Assembly (NCBI GenBank): GCA_946411565.1
Contig: CAMKEM010000001.1
Span: forward strand, 62,001 to 126,000
Length of the DNA stretch: 64,000 bases
Source: an uncultured Prevotellaceae bacterium
GTDB lineage: Bacteria > Bacteroidota > Bacteroidia > Bacteroidales > Bacteroidaceae
Direction of reading: 5' to 3'
The first letter of the stretch is position 1. Each line of letters starts with the position of its first letter. This document shows positions 1-8,751 of the stretch, one piece after another. The notes under the pieces were generated by a model. That model did no database searches, was not told where the DNA came from, and saw only the letters and a program-made list of their open reading frames with translations. The position numbers and the translations under genes were made by a program.

Positions 1-885
1 ACCTTCCTTAGTGAGCATCAATAGGTTACGCTTTGAGAGGAGGATATGAGTAAGGTTGAGCTTATTGAACTCTGTCTGACGTGGACGATTATCATCCAAA
101 GGCTTATCATCGCCTGCCACTTCCTTTGCCCAGTCAACAAACAGATCATAGAGCGGACGATGGCTAACGAATTCCAATGTGCAGAGTGAATGTGTCACGC
201 CCTCCCAGTAGTCACACTGACCGTGGGTATAGTCATACATAGGATATGCGTTCCACTTGTTGCCTGTACGCCAATGTGGCATATTGAGCACACGATACAT
301 GATAGGGTCGCGGAAGTGCATATTCGGACTTGCCATATCAATCTTGGCACGGAGAACCATCTTGCCAGGCTCCATGTTGCCTGAGTTCATCTCCTCGAAG
401 AGAGCAAGACTTTCCTCTACCGGACGGTCACGATATGGTGAGTTCTGACCAGGCTGAGTAGGAGTTCCCTTCTGAGCGGCAATCTGCTCGGCTGACTGCT
501 CGTCAACGTATGCCTTGCCACGCTTGATAAGCTCTACGGCGAGGTCCCAGAGCTTCTGGAAATAGTCAGAAGCATACAGGATATTGCCCCACTTGAAACC
601 AAGCCACTCAATATCGCGCTTGATAGCCTCTACATACTCAGTATCCTCTTTCTGAGGATTGGTATCATCCATACGAAGGTTACAAACGCCACCATACTTC
701 TGAGCAATGCCGAAGTCGAGTGCGATAGCCTTTGCATGACCGATATGCAGATAGCCGTTAGGCTCTGGTGGGAAACGTGTCTGCAAACGACCACCGTTCT
801 TGCCTTCAGCAAGATCCTTCTCCACTTTCTGCTCTATGAAATTGAGGCTCTTCTTCTCTTCCTCATTCTTTATTTCTTCTGCCAT
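1..885 (-). CDS. glnS: Glutaminyl-tRNA synthetase, N-terminal part (runs off the left edge)
   Basis: This gene charges tRNA-Gln with glutamine in the cytoplasm. The 295 codons present begin at an ATG (883-885) and contain the class I signature [13 protein letters not shown] with the HIGH motif at residues 47-50, followed by the typical LRMDDTNP and YRDRPVEE segments of GlnRS. The family is usually about 550-580 residues, so the C-terminal half, including the KMSK-type loop and anticodon-binding domains, lies outside the window. A TAATTTTG -7 box about 135 bp upstream is the likely promoter. The gene is divergent from the GH105 gene to its right. The frame is open to base 1 with no sign of damage. 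Confidence 0.96.
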   Translation of the reverse strand, partial: MAEEIKNEEEKKSLNFIEQKVEKDLAEGKNGGRLQTRFPPEPNGYLHIGHAKAIALDFGIAQKYGGVCNLRMDDTNPQKEDTEYVEAIKRDIEWLGFKWGNILYASDYFQKLWDLAVELIKRGKAYVDEQSAEQIAAQKGTPTQPGQNSPYRDRPVEESLALFEEMNSGNMEPGKMVLRAKIDMASPNMHFRDPIMYRVLNMPHWRTGNKWNAYPMYDYTHGQCDYWEGVTHSLCTLEFVSHRPLYDLFVDWAKEVAGDDKPLDDNRPRQTEFNKLNLTHILLSKRNLLMLTKEG

Positions 886-918
886 ATATTTATTGTCTTT
901 TTTGTTTTTTATCTTGCC

Positions 919-954
919 AGAATATCTAGAATTTCTAGTAGTTCCAGATATTCT
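919..954. repeat. 13-bp imperfect inverted repeat in the glnS leader
   Basis: Arms at 919-931 and 942-954 are complementary apart from one mismatch and are separated by 10 bp. The repeat lies between the glnS start and its probable promoter, so it would be in the glnS mRNA leader. No T-run follows, so it does not look like a terminator. Its role is unknown. Confidence 0.5.
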
Positions 955-1019
955 AGATTGCCCAGTCTCTTTAGCGACTTCACAAATCAATTCAGCCACT
1001 ACCGACTGCTATTTTACTG

Positions 1020-1027
1020 CAAAATTA
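1020..1027 (-). promoter_or_regulatory. Probable -7 promoter box for glnS
   Basis: Read on the minus strand this is TAATTTTG followed by CAGT, matching the Bacteroidetes -7 consensus TAnnTTTG. A clear -33 TTTG is not visible at the expected distance, so support is moderate. Confidence 0.5.
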
Positions 1028-1090
1028 CGAACTTTTTCCGAAATAAGGAAATTTTAACCAATATTTCACGCTAAATAGGAGTTTTTTTAA

Positions 1091-1231
1091 TAACTTTGCA
1101 GTCCGAAAATTAATGAAAAATTAAAAATGAACAATGAAAAAAGCAAGTTAGTTCGCTAACTTGAACCGTCAAAAACGTTATCAGGCATTTCATTTTCATT
1201 TTTCTTTTTCACGTCAAAATTATACATAAAG
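1091..1231 (+). promoter_or_regulatory. Promoter and hairpin-rich leader of the GH105 gene
   Basis: TAACTTTG at 1091-1098 followed by CAGTCCG is a good Bacteroidetes -7 box. The leader then has a perfect 8-bp stem closed by a UUCG tetraloop (1144-1151 paired with 1156-1163). AT-rich arms flank it (about 1109-1140 and 1187-1211) and can pair through repeated TGAAAA/TTTTCA words. The same kind of TGAAAA dyad recurs at 25.6, 44.0 and 57.7 kb. The leader is about 130 nt. A role in mRNA stability or expression is inferred. Confidence 0.55.
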
Positions 1232-2656
1232 ATGAACCCATCTCACATTTTAGCAACTTTTATCATATCACTCTTATTCCCGATAGGCATTTCTGCCAAG
1301 ACGCTAAAATTCGACGAGAACACCAAATATTCACGTCTCGCTATAGAATCAAGGTTACACGATTTCTACGGAAATAAGAAACCTATGGGATTTCCGATAT
1401 TCCTCATGGACGGAACGCTCGACACTCCTCTCGACAGCAAAAGCAAGACCACATTCGACTATGTGCCTGGACTTGTAGCCAAAGCCGCTATGGAGGCAGT
1501 TGACCTCTACAAGCAGGAGGCTTGGGCTCGCAGCATTTTCTATAGCGTGGAGTGGTACGCCAACCTCTATTACAACAAGGTTCCAACCAAAGGCGGAAGT
1601 CTCGACGACCTCAATTCTGCAAAGATTTATCTCCCTATCCACGACCTTACAAAGGAAGGCGGTCTCTATGCCCCTTTCTGCAACGATTCCACAGCCATAA
1701 AGGCTGAAATGGCCATTGATGCCACCGTCAAGGGACTTCAGGCTCATATCAAGAAATACAGCATCAAGGACTCTCAGTTTGAGGAGGCTCGTGGCGGTAT
1801 GTGGCATAAGAAGAGCTACCCTAACCAGATGTGGCTCGACGGACAGTATATGGGCCCTGCCCTTATGGCTCAGTTGGTTAATCACGGATGCAACATTACA
1901 GGGAGCGCGGAGAGCGACTGGGATTTCATAACCAACCAGTTCAACATTACTTGGAGTTATCTCTGGAACAACGAGAAGCACCTTCTCTATCATGCTTTCT
2001 CTGCAACTCCAACCGACTCGCTCTCTTCCTGTTGGGCTGATCCCAAGACTGGTTGCAGCAAGGAGTTTTGGGCAAGAGCCGAGGGTTGGTATTTCCTCGC
2101 TCTCGTTGATGTCCTTGAGGAGATGCAGAAAGCAAAGCTCGAAAATTCAACCAATTACACAATTCTCCGTCAGTATCTCAACGAGCTTGCAAGAGGCGTT
2201 GCCATGTATCAGGAACAGAGAACTGGTTGCTGGTATCAGCTCATTGACAGGGGTGCAGGATATAATGCCTCATCATACAAGGGTGTTGACATGGCTACAA
2301 AGCACAACTATCTCGAATCATCTGCATCGGCACTCTTCATAGCCGCCTACTACAAGGGGACTCGTCTCGGACTTCTTGAGGATGATTATAGTGCCATGTG
2401 CGAAAAGGCATATCGTGGATTCGTTGAGACTTTCCTCGTTGACGACGGTTCTCCTTTCGGTGGTATCGACATCATAAGTAGTTGTCGCTCAGCAGGTCTC
2501 GGAGGCAAGGACAAACGTGACGGTTCAGCCGCTTACTATCTGCTCGGTCCTGATGTTAGTCGAGTAATGGAGCGTGATATGCAAACAGAAGGCAAGGCTC
2601 TTGGCGCTTTCATTCTTGCTGCCATAGAATATGAAAGAGCGCATCCAGAGGAGTAA
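1232..2656 (+). CDS. Exported GH105 unsaturated rhamnogalacturonyl hydrolase
   Basis: This is a 474-residue member of glycoside hydrolase family 105 (YteR/YesR type), which removes the unsaturated uronic acid that pectate or rhamnogalacturonan lyases leave on the non-reducing end. A signal peptide (residues 1-22, ending GISA) predicts export. The family motif MWLDGQYMGPALMA, with its key aspartate near residue 203, and the downstream WARAEGWYFLALVDVL segment are intact. The length fits a GH105 with a long N-terminal extension. It is monocistronic, with its own promoter and leader. The pectate lyase at 13.9 kb and the KduI locus at 31.6 kb give it a coherent role in pectin use. The exact substrate, rhamnogalacturonan or other unsaturated oligouronide, cannot be told from sequence. 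Confidence 0.9.
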   Translation: MNPSHILATFIISLLFPIGISAKTLKFDENTKYSRLAIESRLHDFYGNKKPMGFPIFLMDGTLDTPLDSKSKTTFDYVPGLVAKAAMEAVDLYKQEAWARSIFYSVEWYANLYYNKVPTKGGSLDDLNSAKIYLPIHDLTKEGGLYAPFCNDSTAIKAEMAIDATVKGLQAHIKKYSIKDSQFEEARGGMWHKKSYPNQMWLDGQYMGPALMAQLVNHGCNITGSAESDWDFITNQFNITWSYLWNNEKHLLYHAFSATPTDSLSSCWADPKTGCSKEFWARAEGWYFLALVDVLEEMQKAKLENSTNYTILRQYLNELARGVAMYQEQRTGCWYQLIDRGAGYNASSYKGVDMATKHNYLESSASALFIAAYYKGTRLGLLEDDYSAMCEKAYRGFVETFLVDDGSPFGGIDIISSCRSAGLGGKDKRDGSAAYYLLGPDVSRVMERDMQTEGKALGAFILAAIEYERAHPEE

Positions 2657-3435
2657 TCCCTTGATTTTTCAAGTGTAACTTTGTAACTTTCGCCCCTATT
2701 TGAAGGCTAAAGGCTAATGGCTAAAGGCTAATGACTAAAGGCTTTTGCCTTTCGTCTTTTTTGCCTTTGTACAAAATTGATACTTTCGTTTTTCATGGCT
2801 TCCTTTTAAGGAAGTTTTCTGGCACATTGCTTGGCAAAGTGCCGTGTTTTTCTTGGTAAGGAGAGGAAGAGAAGAGCAGCAGAAGAGCAACACTGGACCA
2901 CCTCACACATGCAAAGATAGGTATTTTTACGCAAACCGCCAAATATTTTGCACCATTTTAACACGCTTTAATACGAAAGTTACAAAGTTACACTCATTTT
3001 TTCACCCCCACCGAGAAAAATTTCTCCTTATTAATTTACGCGCGAACCTTATTATATAAGAAATATAATTGATACCTTGTTGCATAGGGTGTAACTTTGT
3101 AACTTTGTAATTTTTGCTCTATAATTCCGCATTTCAAATTATAGCATATCCGAAATGTTTACAATCTTAGCCTTATGCTGTTTTTAATATAATTTAATGC
3201 AAGCTTTGCATAAAAACAGAAAAGTAGAATAAAAAGAAAAAATTGACATGACAAAAAATTACACAAAAAATGCAAGTTGGGAATTTTTGCCTTCATGCAA
3301 GAAAATTCAGACTGGCAGGTTTGTTTGTCAACAGAAAGACTGTTCACAAAAATAGCGGTTCGTTGTGAAACGAGCCGTTTTTTTTAGTGCCGAAAGTTAC
3401 AAAGTAACAAAGTTACACTTGAAAAATCAAGGGAT
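2656..3435. repeat. 780-bp intergenic island bounded by 40-bp inverted repeats (GTAACTTT words)
   Basis: No gene is seen between the GH105 stop and the convergent kinase gene. The edges are an inverted repeat: 2656-2692 and 3391-3435 match over the whole arm except that the right arm has one extra 8-bp unit. The word GTGTAACTTTGTAAC appears in direct orientation at 2673 and 3089 and inverted at 2974 and 3406. A 7-bp tandem (AAGGCTA type) lies at 2702-2742. The rest is AT-rich. The left arm starts at the last base of the GH105 stop codon. Confidence 0.7.
3356..3385 (+). terminator. Intrinsic terminator inside the 2.7-3.4 kb island
   Basis: A 9-bp stem (3356-3364 with 3369-3377, one G-U pair) with a GTGA loop is followed by eight T residues. 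It would stop plus-strand transcription, but no plus-strand gene lies nearer than GH105, 700 bp upstream. It could end a long GH105 3' UTR or an unrecognised small RNA. Confidence 0.65.
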
Positions 3436-3489
3436 ACGAGCGCAACCGGAGGATGAGGCAGAACCGAGCGGGAGGGGGACATATACATA

Positions 3490-4626
3490 TCACACCTCAA
3501 TTCTGAACGTTGTGCCCTTCCCCACTTCTGATTTCAGGACATAGATTTTTCCGTGATGGTATTCCTCTACGATGCGCTTGGCAAGTGAGAGACCGAGTCC
3601 CCAGCCACGAGTCTTTGTGGTAAAGCCCGGACGGAACACGTTCTTTATATTCTTCTTCTCTATTCCCTTGCCTGTATCAATAACATCGATAAGAACAGGC
3701 GAAGCAGCAACAGCTTTGATGGTTATAGTCCCCTCGCCCTCCATAGCATCAACGGCGTTCTTACAGAGGTTCTCAAGCACCCATTCAAAGAGAGAAGGAT
3801 TGACCATGACGTGAGCCTTACAATCTGAGAACTCGTCAATTATCCTGACTTTCTGCGAAGTACGGCGATCCATATAATCCACCACATGACGAAGCATTTC
3901 TGCCAATGGAGTATCTACAGGCTCTGGGATAGAGCCAATCTTAGAGAATCGCTCGGCTATGAGTTGGAGACGCTTAACATCCTTATCCATTTCCGGGATA
4001 AGATCATCGTCTGGATAAGTCTCACGAAGTATCTGCGTCCAAGCCATCAAAGAAGAGATAGGAGTACCCAACTGATGAGCCGTTTCCTTCGACAATCCCA
4101 CCCACACCTTGTTCTGCTCGGCTTTCTTAGAGGTCAAGAGCGCAAAGATAGCAATCACGACAAAGATAAGGACGATGCCCAACTGAACGTAAGGATAGAA
4201 CGACAAACGGGTTATCATAACCGACTCGTCATAACTCACATGGATAGAACCTGCATCTGAACCAAGCGAAATCTTTATGTCACGACCAGAAGCACGCATC
4301 TTCTCTGCCATCTGAGCAGCAACAGCCATACTATCTTCATAGTTACTTGCATCAATCTCCACATTACGGAAAGTCTGTACATTGCCTTGATCATCAGTCA
4401 CAATGACGGGAATAGTGTTGTTCTCATTGATAACCTTCAGCACAAGGTTTAGGTCGGTATTCTCTTCTGCCGTACTCAGAGAGCGCATAGCCTCAGCCCA
4501 GACTTCCATACGGTTACGCTCTTCAATGGCAAGGTCGCGTACAAGGATATGAGATACAACGAGCGAAGCCGCTGCAATTATCACAGCGGCAACTACCAAG
4601 GCAATCTTTACCTGTCGTATGTTCAT
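3490..4626 (-). CDS. Membrane sensor histidine kinase
   Basis: This 378-residue kinase starts at the ATG at 4624-4626; an upstream TTG in the same frame is less likely. It has an N-terminal membrane helix, a small extracytoplasmic region of about 120 residues, a second membrane helix (LGIVLIFVVIAIFALL), then HisKA and HATPase domains. The phosphoacceptor is the His in KETAHQLGTP (about residue 184). N, G1 and G2 boxes (LENLCKNAVDAM, DTGKGI, GWGLGLSL) are intact, so it should be active. It is the last gene of the signalling cluster, 71 bp after the EAL protein, with 7-bp AT tandem repeats in the gap. Its ligand is unknown. Confidence 0.9.
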   Translation of the reverse strand: MNIRQVKIALVVAAVIIAAASLVVSHILVRDLAIEERNRMEVWAEAMRSLSTAEENTDLNLVLKVINENNTIPVIVTDDQGNVQTFRNVEIDASNYEDSMAVAAQMAEKMRASGRDIKISLGSDAGSIHVSYDESVMITRLSFYPYVQLGIVLIFVVIAIFALLTSKKAEQNKVWVGLSKETAHQLGTPISSLMAWTQILRETYPDDDLIPEMDKDVKRLQLIAERFSKIGSIPEPVDTPLAEMLRHVVDYMDRRTSQKVRIIDEFSDCKAHVMVNPSLFEWVLENLCKNAVDAMEGEGTITIKAVAASPVLIDVIDTGKGIEKKNIKNVFRPGFTTKTRGWGLGLSLAKRIVEEYHHGKIYVLKSEVGKGTTFRIEV

Positions 4627-4668
4627 CAAATCTTGTACAACCAATTTACCTATGATTTACACAAAAAT

Positions 4669-4703
4669 GTTAATTGTTAATTATTAATTATTAATTGTTA
4701 ATT
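4669..4703. repeat. AT-only tandem repeat (TTAATTG/TTAATTA)
   Basis: About five 7-bp units of TTAATTG or TTAATTA form a self-complementary stretch between the EAL gene and the downstream kinase. The last bases overlap the EAL stop codon. Confidence 0.6.
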
Positions 4704-6365
4704 ACCAACAGGCTTCAGCATTTTCTCGAACTCCTCTCTTGGCAACGGACGAGAGTAATAATATCCCTGAATAGCATCTATACCCATTTTCTTAACCTTC
4801 TCATACTGGAATGAGGTCTCCACGCCCTCGGCAATAGCCTCCATACCGAGATTATGCACGAGACGAACACAAGCTGCCATAACTCGCGCTTGCTTCGGGT
4901 TATCGAGTCCCTTGACGAAAGACATATCAAACTTGATGATATCCAACGGCATAAGCTGGAACATACTTAGTGATGAGTAGCCCGTGCCAAAGTCGTCAAG
5001 CTCTATCTTCACTCCCCTGAGCTGACACTCACGAAGCACCTCTGCCAACCTTTCAAACTGATCGGTAAACAGGCTTTCAGTTACCTCAAGGTGCATATAA
5101 CGAGACGTGACCGCCGTATCCTTGAGAGGTTTGAACCACTTGTGCATGAAATCTCTCTGCAACAGCTCGGAACGAGAGCAGTTTACTGATATCGGCACTA
5201 TGCGGAGCCCCATATCCTGCCATCGTCGCTGGTTCTGGCATGTGCGTTTCCATGCGTAGAAATCCACCTCAGAGATAAAGCCAGTCTGCTCGAATACTGG
5301 TATGAACTCGACAGGCGATAGGAATCCGAATTCAGGATGCGTCCATCTTACGAGTGCCTCAGCACCAATAAGCTCACCTGTACGCGAGTCGTGTTTCGGC
5401 TGATAGTATATCTGGAACTCCTCACGTTCCAGAGCCTTCTCCATAGACCTCTCTATGCTGATGCGACGATCATAGAATTTCTGCATATCATCATCGAAAA
5501 GAGCATAGTGAGAGCCATACACATGCTTCACCGTATCGAGAGCCATAAGGGCGTGACGGCAATGCTCCTTCACGGGAACATTGTGATCAATACAACGCTT
5601 GATGCCGAACTTCAGTATGGCTACACCCTCCTCGGGCAATGGTAAGGTGAGAATCTTCCTCGTCTTCCTTATCATGGCATAGCGGTCGGAACTTGGAGCT
5701 ATGCCAACAAACTGGTTGTCGTCATATCGTCCGAATATATAGTTCTCGGTTTGTGCCTTGCGTAGCAGAGCCACATTCTGCATCAGCAATTCGTTGGCAA
5801 TCTTTGTTCCATAGCGTTCCCTTACCAATCGGAAGTCCTTAATGTCGGAAATGGCTATGGTGAAATCGGTATCAGGATTATCGTGAAGGACCTTCTCGGC
5901 ATGATGGAAGAATGCCTGTCTTGTGAAAACTCCAGTCACATCATCATACTCAACATCTCGCAGCGTAGATGCAGACTCCCTCAATCGGATAATGTTACTA
6001 ATACGTTTCAGCACGATGTTTCTCTTGTAAGGCTTGGTAACAAAATCCGTAGCGCCCAGTTCAAGACATCGCTCTTCCTCCTCCATATCGCTACTGGCAG
6101 TTGCCACAATGACAGGAATCTCCCTTAGAAGCTCGTCATCCTTCACGATTCTAAGAAACTCGTACCCGTTCATCACAGGCATCTGCACGTCAAGAACAAT
6201 AATTGAGATATCCTGATAGTGTTCTTGGAGAACCTCAAGGCCCTCCTTACCATTCTCTGCCTGATAGACGTTGTATCGGTCCTCCATCATCGCGCAGAGC
6301 ATCTCTCTATTTAATTCATTATCCTCAACTATGAGGATTGAACGTCGTCCTGCTTCTATTGCCAT
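4698..6365 (-). CDS. Response regulator with degenerate GGDEF and intact EAL domain
   Basis: This 555-residue cytoplasmic protein has a receiver domain (about 8-125; phosphoacceptor D59 in LDVQMP, conserved TKPYK), a GGDEF-like domain (about 140-295) and an EAL domain (about 310-545). The GGDEF signature reads DDNQF, so cyclase activity is improbable and the domain may only bind GTP. The EAL residues are all present: EAL in GAEALVR, SVN, EVTES, DDFGTG, IKFD, EGVET and QGYYYS. It is therefore predicted to be a phosphorylation-controlled cyclic-di-GMP phosphodiesterase. An Hpt protein and a hybrid kinase in the same cluster are the natural phosphate donors. Cyclic-di-GMP signalling is uncommon in this bacterial group, which makes the gene notable. 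Confidence 0.92.
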   Translation of the reverse strand: MAIEAGRRSILIVEDNELNREMLCAMMEDRYNVYQAENGKEGLEVLQEHYQDISIIVLDVQMPVMNGYEFLRIVKDDELLREIPVIVATASSDMEEEERCLELGATDFVTKPYKRNIVLKRISNIIRLRESASTLRDVEYDDVTGVFTRQAFFHHAEKVLHDNPDTDFTIAISDIKDFRLVRERYGTKIANELLMQNVALLRKAQTENYIFGRYDDNQFVGIAPSSDRYAMIRKTRKILTLPLPEEGVAILKFGIKRCIDHNVPVKEHCRHALMALDTVKHVYGSHYALFDDDMQKFYDRRISIERSMEKALEREEFQIYYQPKHDSRTGELIGAEALVRWTHPEFGFLSPVEFIPVFEQTGFISEVDFYAWKRTCQNQRRWQDMGLRIVPISVNCSRSELLQRDFMHKWFKPLKDTAVTSRYMHLEVTESLFTDQFERLAEVLRECQLRGVKIELDDFGTGYSSLSMFQLMPLDIIKFDMSFVKGLDNPKQARVMAACVRLVHNLGMEAIAEGVETSFQYEKVKKMGIDAIQGYYYSRPLPREEFEKMLKPVGN

Positions 6366-6468
6366 AACCGTCTTTCAAAGCCCTCTTTACAGAGGAATGT
6401 ATAATAGTTAGAAAAAAAACACGTCTTTTTTATTACCTATATCAGAAAACTCCCATAGACAAAGGGAA

Positions 6469-6819
6469 TCAACCTGTGTAGCTGATGAGACCACCGATGA
6501 TAGTAGCATAGCATTCCTCAACCCTATTCAGTAGTTCCTCATCAGCAGGTTGGTCGCCGCTACGCAACTGCTCGGTAAGCGCAGAGGCAGCTTCACGAAG
6601 CTCGGTAAGGGCGAGATTAGCCGCAACGCCCTTCAAAGTGTGCACGGCACGGAAAGCAGAGGCATTATCGCCTGCCGCTACGGCATCGCGTAATTGCTGC
6701 ATCGATGGATCGGAAGGAAACTTGAGCACGAACTTTTCTACAAGCCTGTCGCTCATCAACCGCGCTTTTACCTCTGCATAGTTTCCATGCAACTGTATGT
6801 ATAAATCTTCTAAATTCAT
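6469..6819 (-). CDS. Stand-alone histidine phosphotransfer (Hpt) protein
   Basis: This 116-residue helical protein carries the Hpt motif AVHTLKGVAANL with the phosphorylatable His at residue 60. Hpt proteins shuttle phosphate between receiver domains. I chose the ATG at 6817-6819 because it overlaps the MATE stop codon by 4 bp (ATGA), a common coupling arrangement; an in-frame upstream ATG at 6858 would lie deep inside the MATE gene. Upstream lies a hybrid kinase with a receiver and downstream a receiver-EAL protein, so this is the expected link in a phosphorelay. Confidence 0.88.
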   Translation of the reverse strand: MNLEDLYIQLHGNYAEVKARLMSDRLVEKFVLKFPSDPSMQQLRDAVAAGDNASAFRAVHTLKGVAANLALTELREAASALTEQLRSGDQPADEELLNRVEECYATIIGGLISYTG

Positions 6820-8165
6820 AAGCTCAATTTCTTTGTCTCCGTATAAAGCATAATCCAAGATATTGTTACACTTGCGACATCAGCAAGTGCCATACTCCAC
6901 CAGACTCCCGTAACCCCTATCAGATGCGGAAGGATAATCAGCATCGGAATCAGGAAGAGCAACTGTCTTGTCAACGAAATCATCATTGAGGCGTGTGGGC
7001 GTCTTAATGTCTGGAAGAAAGACACGGCTACCATCTGACTTGCGACAAACGGGAAGGTACAGAGGCCGATAACCAATGCCTTCACACCTATTTCTATCAT
7101 CTGCTCGTCATTAGTAAAGAAAGCCATCAACTCCCTGGTGAAGACAACTACGAATCCATAGCCAATACTCATGATGATGAACGCATGGAATATTGTGTAC
7201 ATCAAGACACTTCTTACTCGTATGTAATTCTGACGAACTACATTTATGCTTGTTATTATCTGCAATGCAAGTCCAAGACCAGAAACAGACGATATGAGCA
7301 CTTGAGTAATTCTCTGTACGATGGCGTAGGAACCCAGATACAGATCTCCATGTTCACCAGCCACTTGAATAAGCGAAAGGTTGATCATAAGGGCTACCAC
7401 ACATCCACACGCATTAATGGAAAACGGTGATAATCCTATCGACAATATCTCTTTTACAAGACCGGAATCAATGCGGAATCCTCCCTTAGTGAAATGCACG
7501 AAGGCATTATGGTTAGAGAATATTTTCAGATATAGCAACCAAGAGACGCTTTCACATATTATTGAAGCCAAGGCAGCTCCTCGCATTCCCCATTTGAGAA
7601 CAAACACAAAGATAAAGGACATTATCACATTACAAGTGATACCTAATATCTGCTGCATCATCTGTTTCTTCGGATTCCCCTGTATATGAAGTATTCGTCC
7701 CATACCCTGCATTGAGAACAGAATGATAGTGGAAACAAGCATAATCCGCATATACTCAAGGGCATACGGCAGAGTCACATCCGATGCACCGCAAAGTCGA
7801 AGTATATCCTCAAGGAATATTTCAAGCACAACCGTGAGCAATGTCCCCATAGTTATCATCACCACGAAGGAATTACCGAATACCTTCAAAGCTTGTTTCT
7901 GATTGTTCTCCGCATAAAGCACGGCTATTTTGGCAGCTGTGCCGGTATTGATGAGAGCAGCAAAGGCTGATATGAGAATTATGACAGGAAACGTACAAGC
8001 TAATGCAGCCAAAGCGTCAAGTCCTACGCCTTTGCCGAGAATGAATATTTCGCATATATTAAAAATCGCATTAGCCGACATCGCAAGCATAGCTGGCGGG
8101 GTAAACTTCCTCAGAAGCTTACCTATCGGCATTGAGAGCATGCTATTTACTTGTATATTGTCCAT
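6816..8165 (-). CDS. MATE-family multidrug/metabolite exporter
   Basis: This 449-residue integral membrane protein has about 12 hydrophobic segments and the two-fold pattern of the MATE family (LLRKFTPPAMLAMSANAIFNICE near the N-terminus, then paired FGNSFVVM/ GKVF-type segments). MATE proteins expel drugs or metabolites using sodium or proton gradients. It is in the middle of a signalling operon, 66 bp after the GGDEF gene and overlapping the Hpt gene by 4 bp. This suggests its substrate is tied to the signalling output, but nothing in the sequence identifies it. Confidence 0.88.
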   Translation of the reverse strand: MDNIQVNSMLSMPIGKLLRKFTPPAMLAMSANAIFNICEIFILGKGVGLDALAALACTFPVIILISAFAALINTGTAAKIAVLYAENNQKQALKVFGNSFVVMITMGTLLTVVLEIFLEDILRLCGASDVTLPYALEYMRIMLVSTIILFSMQGMGRILHIQGNPKKQMMQQILGITCNVIMSFIFVFVLKWGMRGAALASIICESVSWLLYLKIFSNHNAFVHFTKGGFRIDSGLVKEILSIGLSPFSINACGCVVALMINLSLIQVAGEHGDLYLGSYAIVQRITQVLISSVSGLGLALQIITSINVVRQNYIRVRSVLMYTIFHAFIIMSIGYGFVVVFTRELMAFFTNDEQMIEIGVKALVIGLCTFPFVASQMVAVSFFQTLRRPHASMMISLTRQLLFLIPMLIILPHLIGVTGVWWSMALADVASVTISWIMLYTETKKLSL

Positions 8166-8231
8166 CTAATTCATTTTCTATTTCACAATTTACAATGCAC
8201 AATTCGATATTGATACATATTGTAAATATCA

Positions 8232-8750
8232 TCAGGCAATAGTCACGCTATTTCCTTCTTTCTTCTTGCTTTCATAGCAGAGCTTATCGGCCTTGGTATA
8301 GGCAATAGCCTTAACCTCGTCGATATCACCTTTGAAGTAATGCGCCCCCAAGCTGAAGGTCAACTTCAGATTACCAAGTTCAGGAATTACAAGAGCATTC
8401 ACCCTTTCCTTCAGGGCATCAAACTCCTTTGCCACCTCTTCCTTTGTCTTTATTCCGTCGATGAAGACAAAGAACTCATCGCCTCCCAAACGGGCAACAG
8501 AAGAATTCGTGATAGTTTCCAAGCATTGACCAAACGCCATTAGAACATTGTCACCTACCATGTGCCCACAAGCATCATTTATGGTTTTGAAATTGTCTAT
8601 ATCCACAACACAGAGGTAGCCCTCGCCTTCTGGATTAAACAATTCTGCTATTCTTTTCTTCAAACCATAACGATTCAGCACCCCCGTAAGCACATCGTGC
8701 TCGGAGATGTAAATCAAATGGTTGAGATATTCTTCTTCTACCTGTATCAT
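8232..8750 (-). CDS. Minimal GGDEF diguanylate cyclase
   Basis: This 172-residue protein is almost only a GGDEF domain, with an intact GGDEF signature at about residues 89-93 and the expected upstream DVLTGVLNR and VVDIDNFKTIND segments. It should make cyclic-di-GMP from GTP. The auto-inhibitory RxxD I-site normally five residues before GGDEF is absent. I chose the ATG at 8748-8750, one base after the stop of the preceding kinase; a longer frame starting at 8780 would overlap it. It has no sensory domain, so control presumably comes from partner proteins or expression. Confidence 0.88.
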   Translation of the reverse strand: MIQVEEEYLNHLIYISEHDVLTGVLNRYGLKKRIAELFNPEGEGYLCVVDIDNFKTINDACGHMVGDNVLMAFGQCLETITNSSVARLGGDEFFVFIDGIKTKEEVAKEFDALKERVNALVIPELGNLKLTFSLGAHYFKGDIDEVKAIAYTKADKLCYESKKKEGNSVTIA

Positions 8751-8751
8751 A

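Noticed and set aside
736..1074. 112-residue plus-strand frame over the glnS start and leader
   Set aside because: It lies antisense to glnS for part of its length and is F/S/L-rich low-complexity without any protein-like pattern; the glnS reading is clear.
1355..1993. 212-residue minus-strand frame inside the GH105 gene
   Set aside because: It is a shadow of the GH105 coding sequence, with no signal or domain.
3159..3347. 62-residue minus-strand frame in the 2.7-3.4 kb island
   Set aside because: Composition is driven by AT-rich DNA, it has no promoter and no recognisable features.
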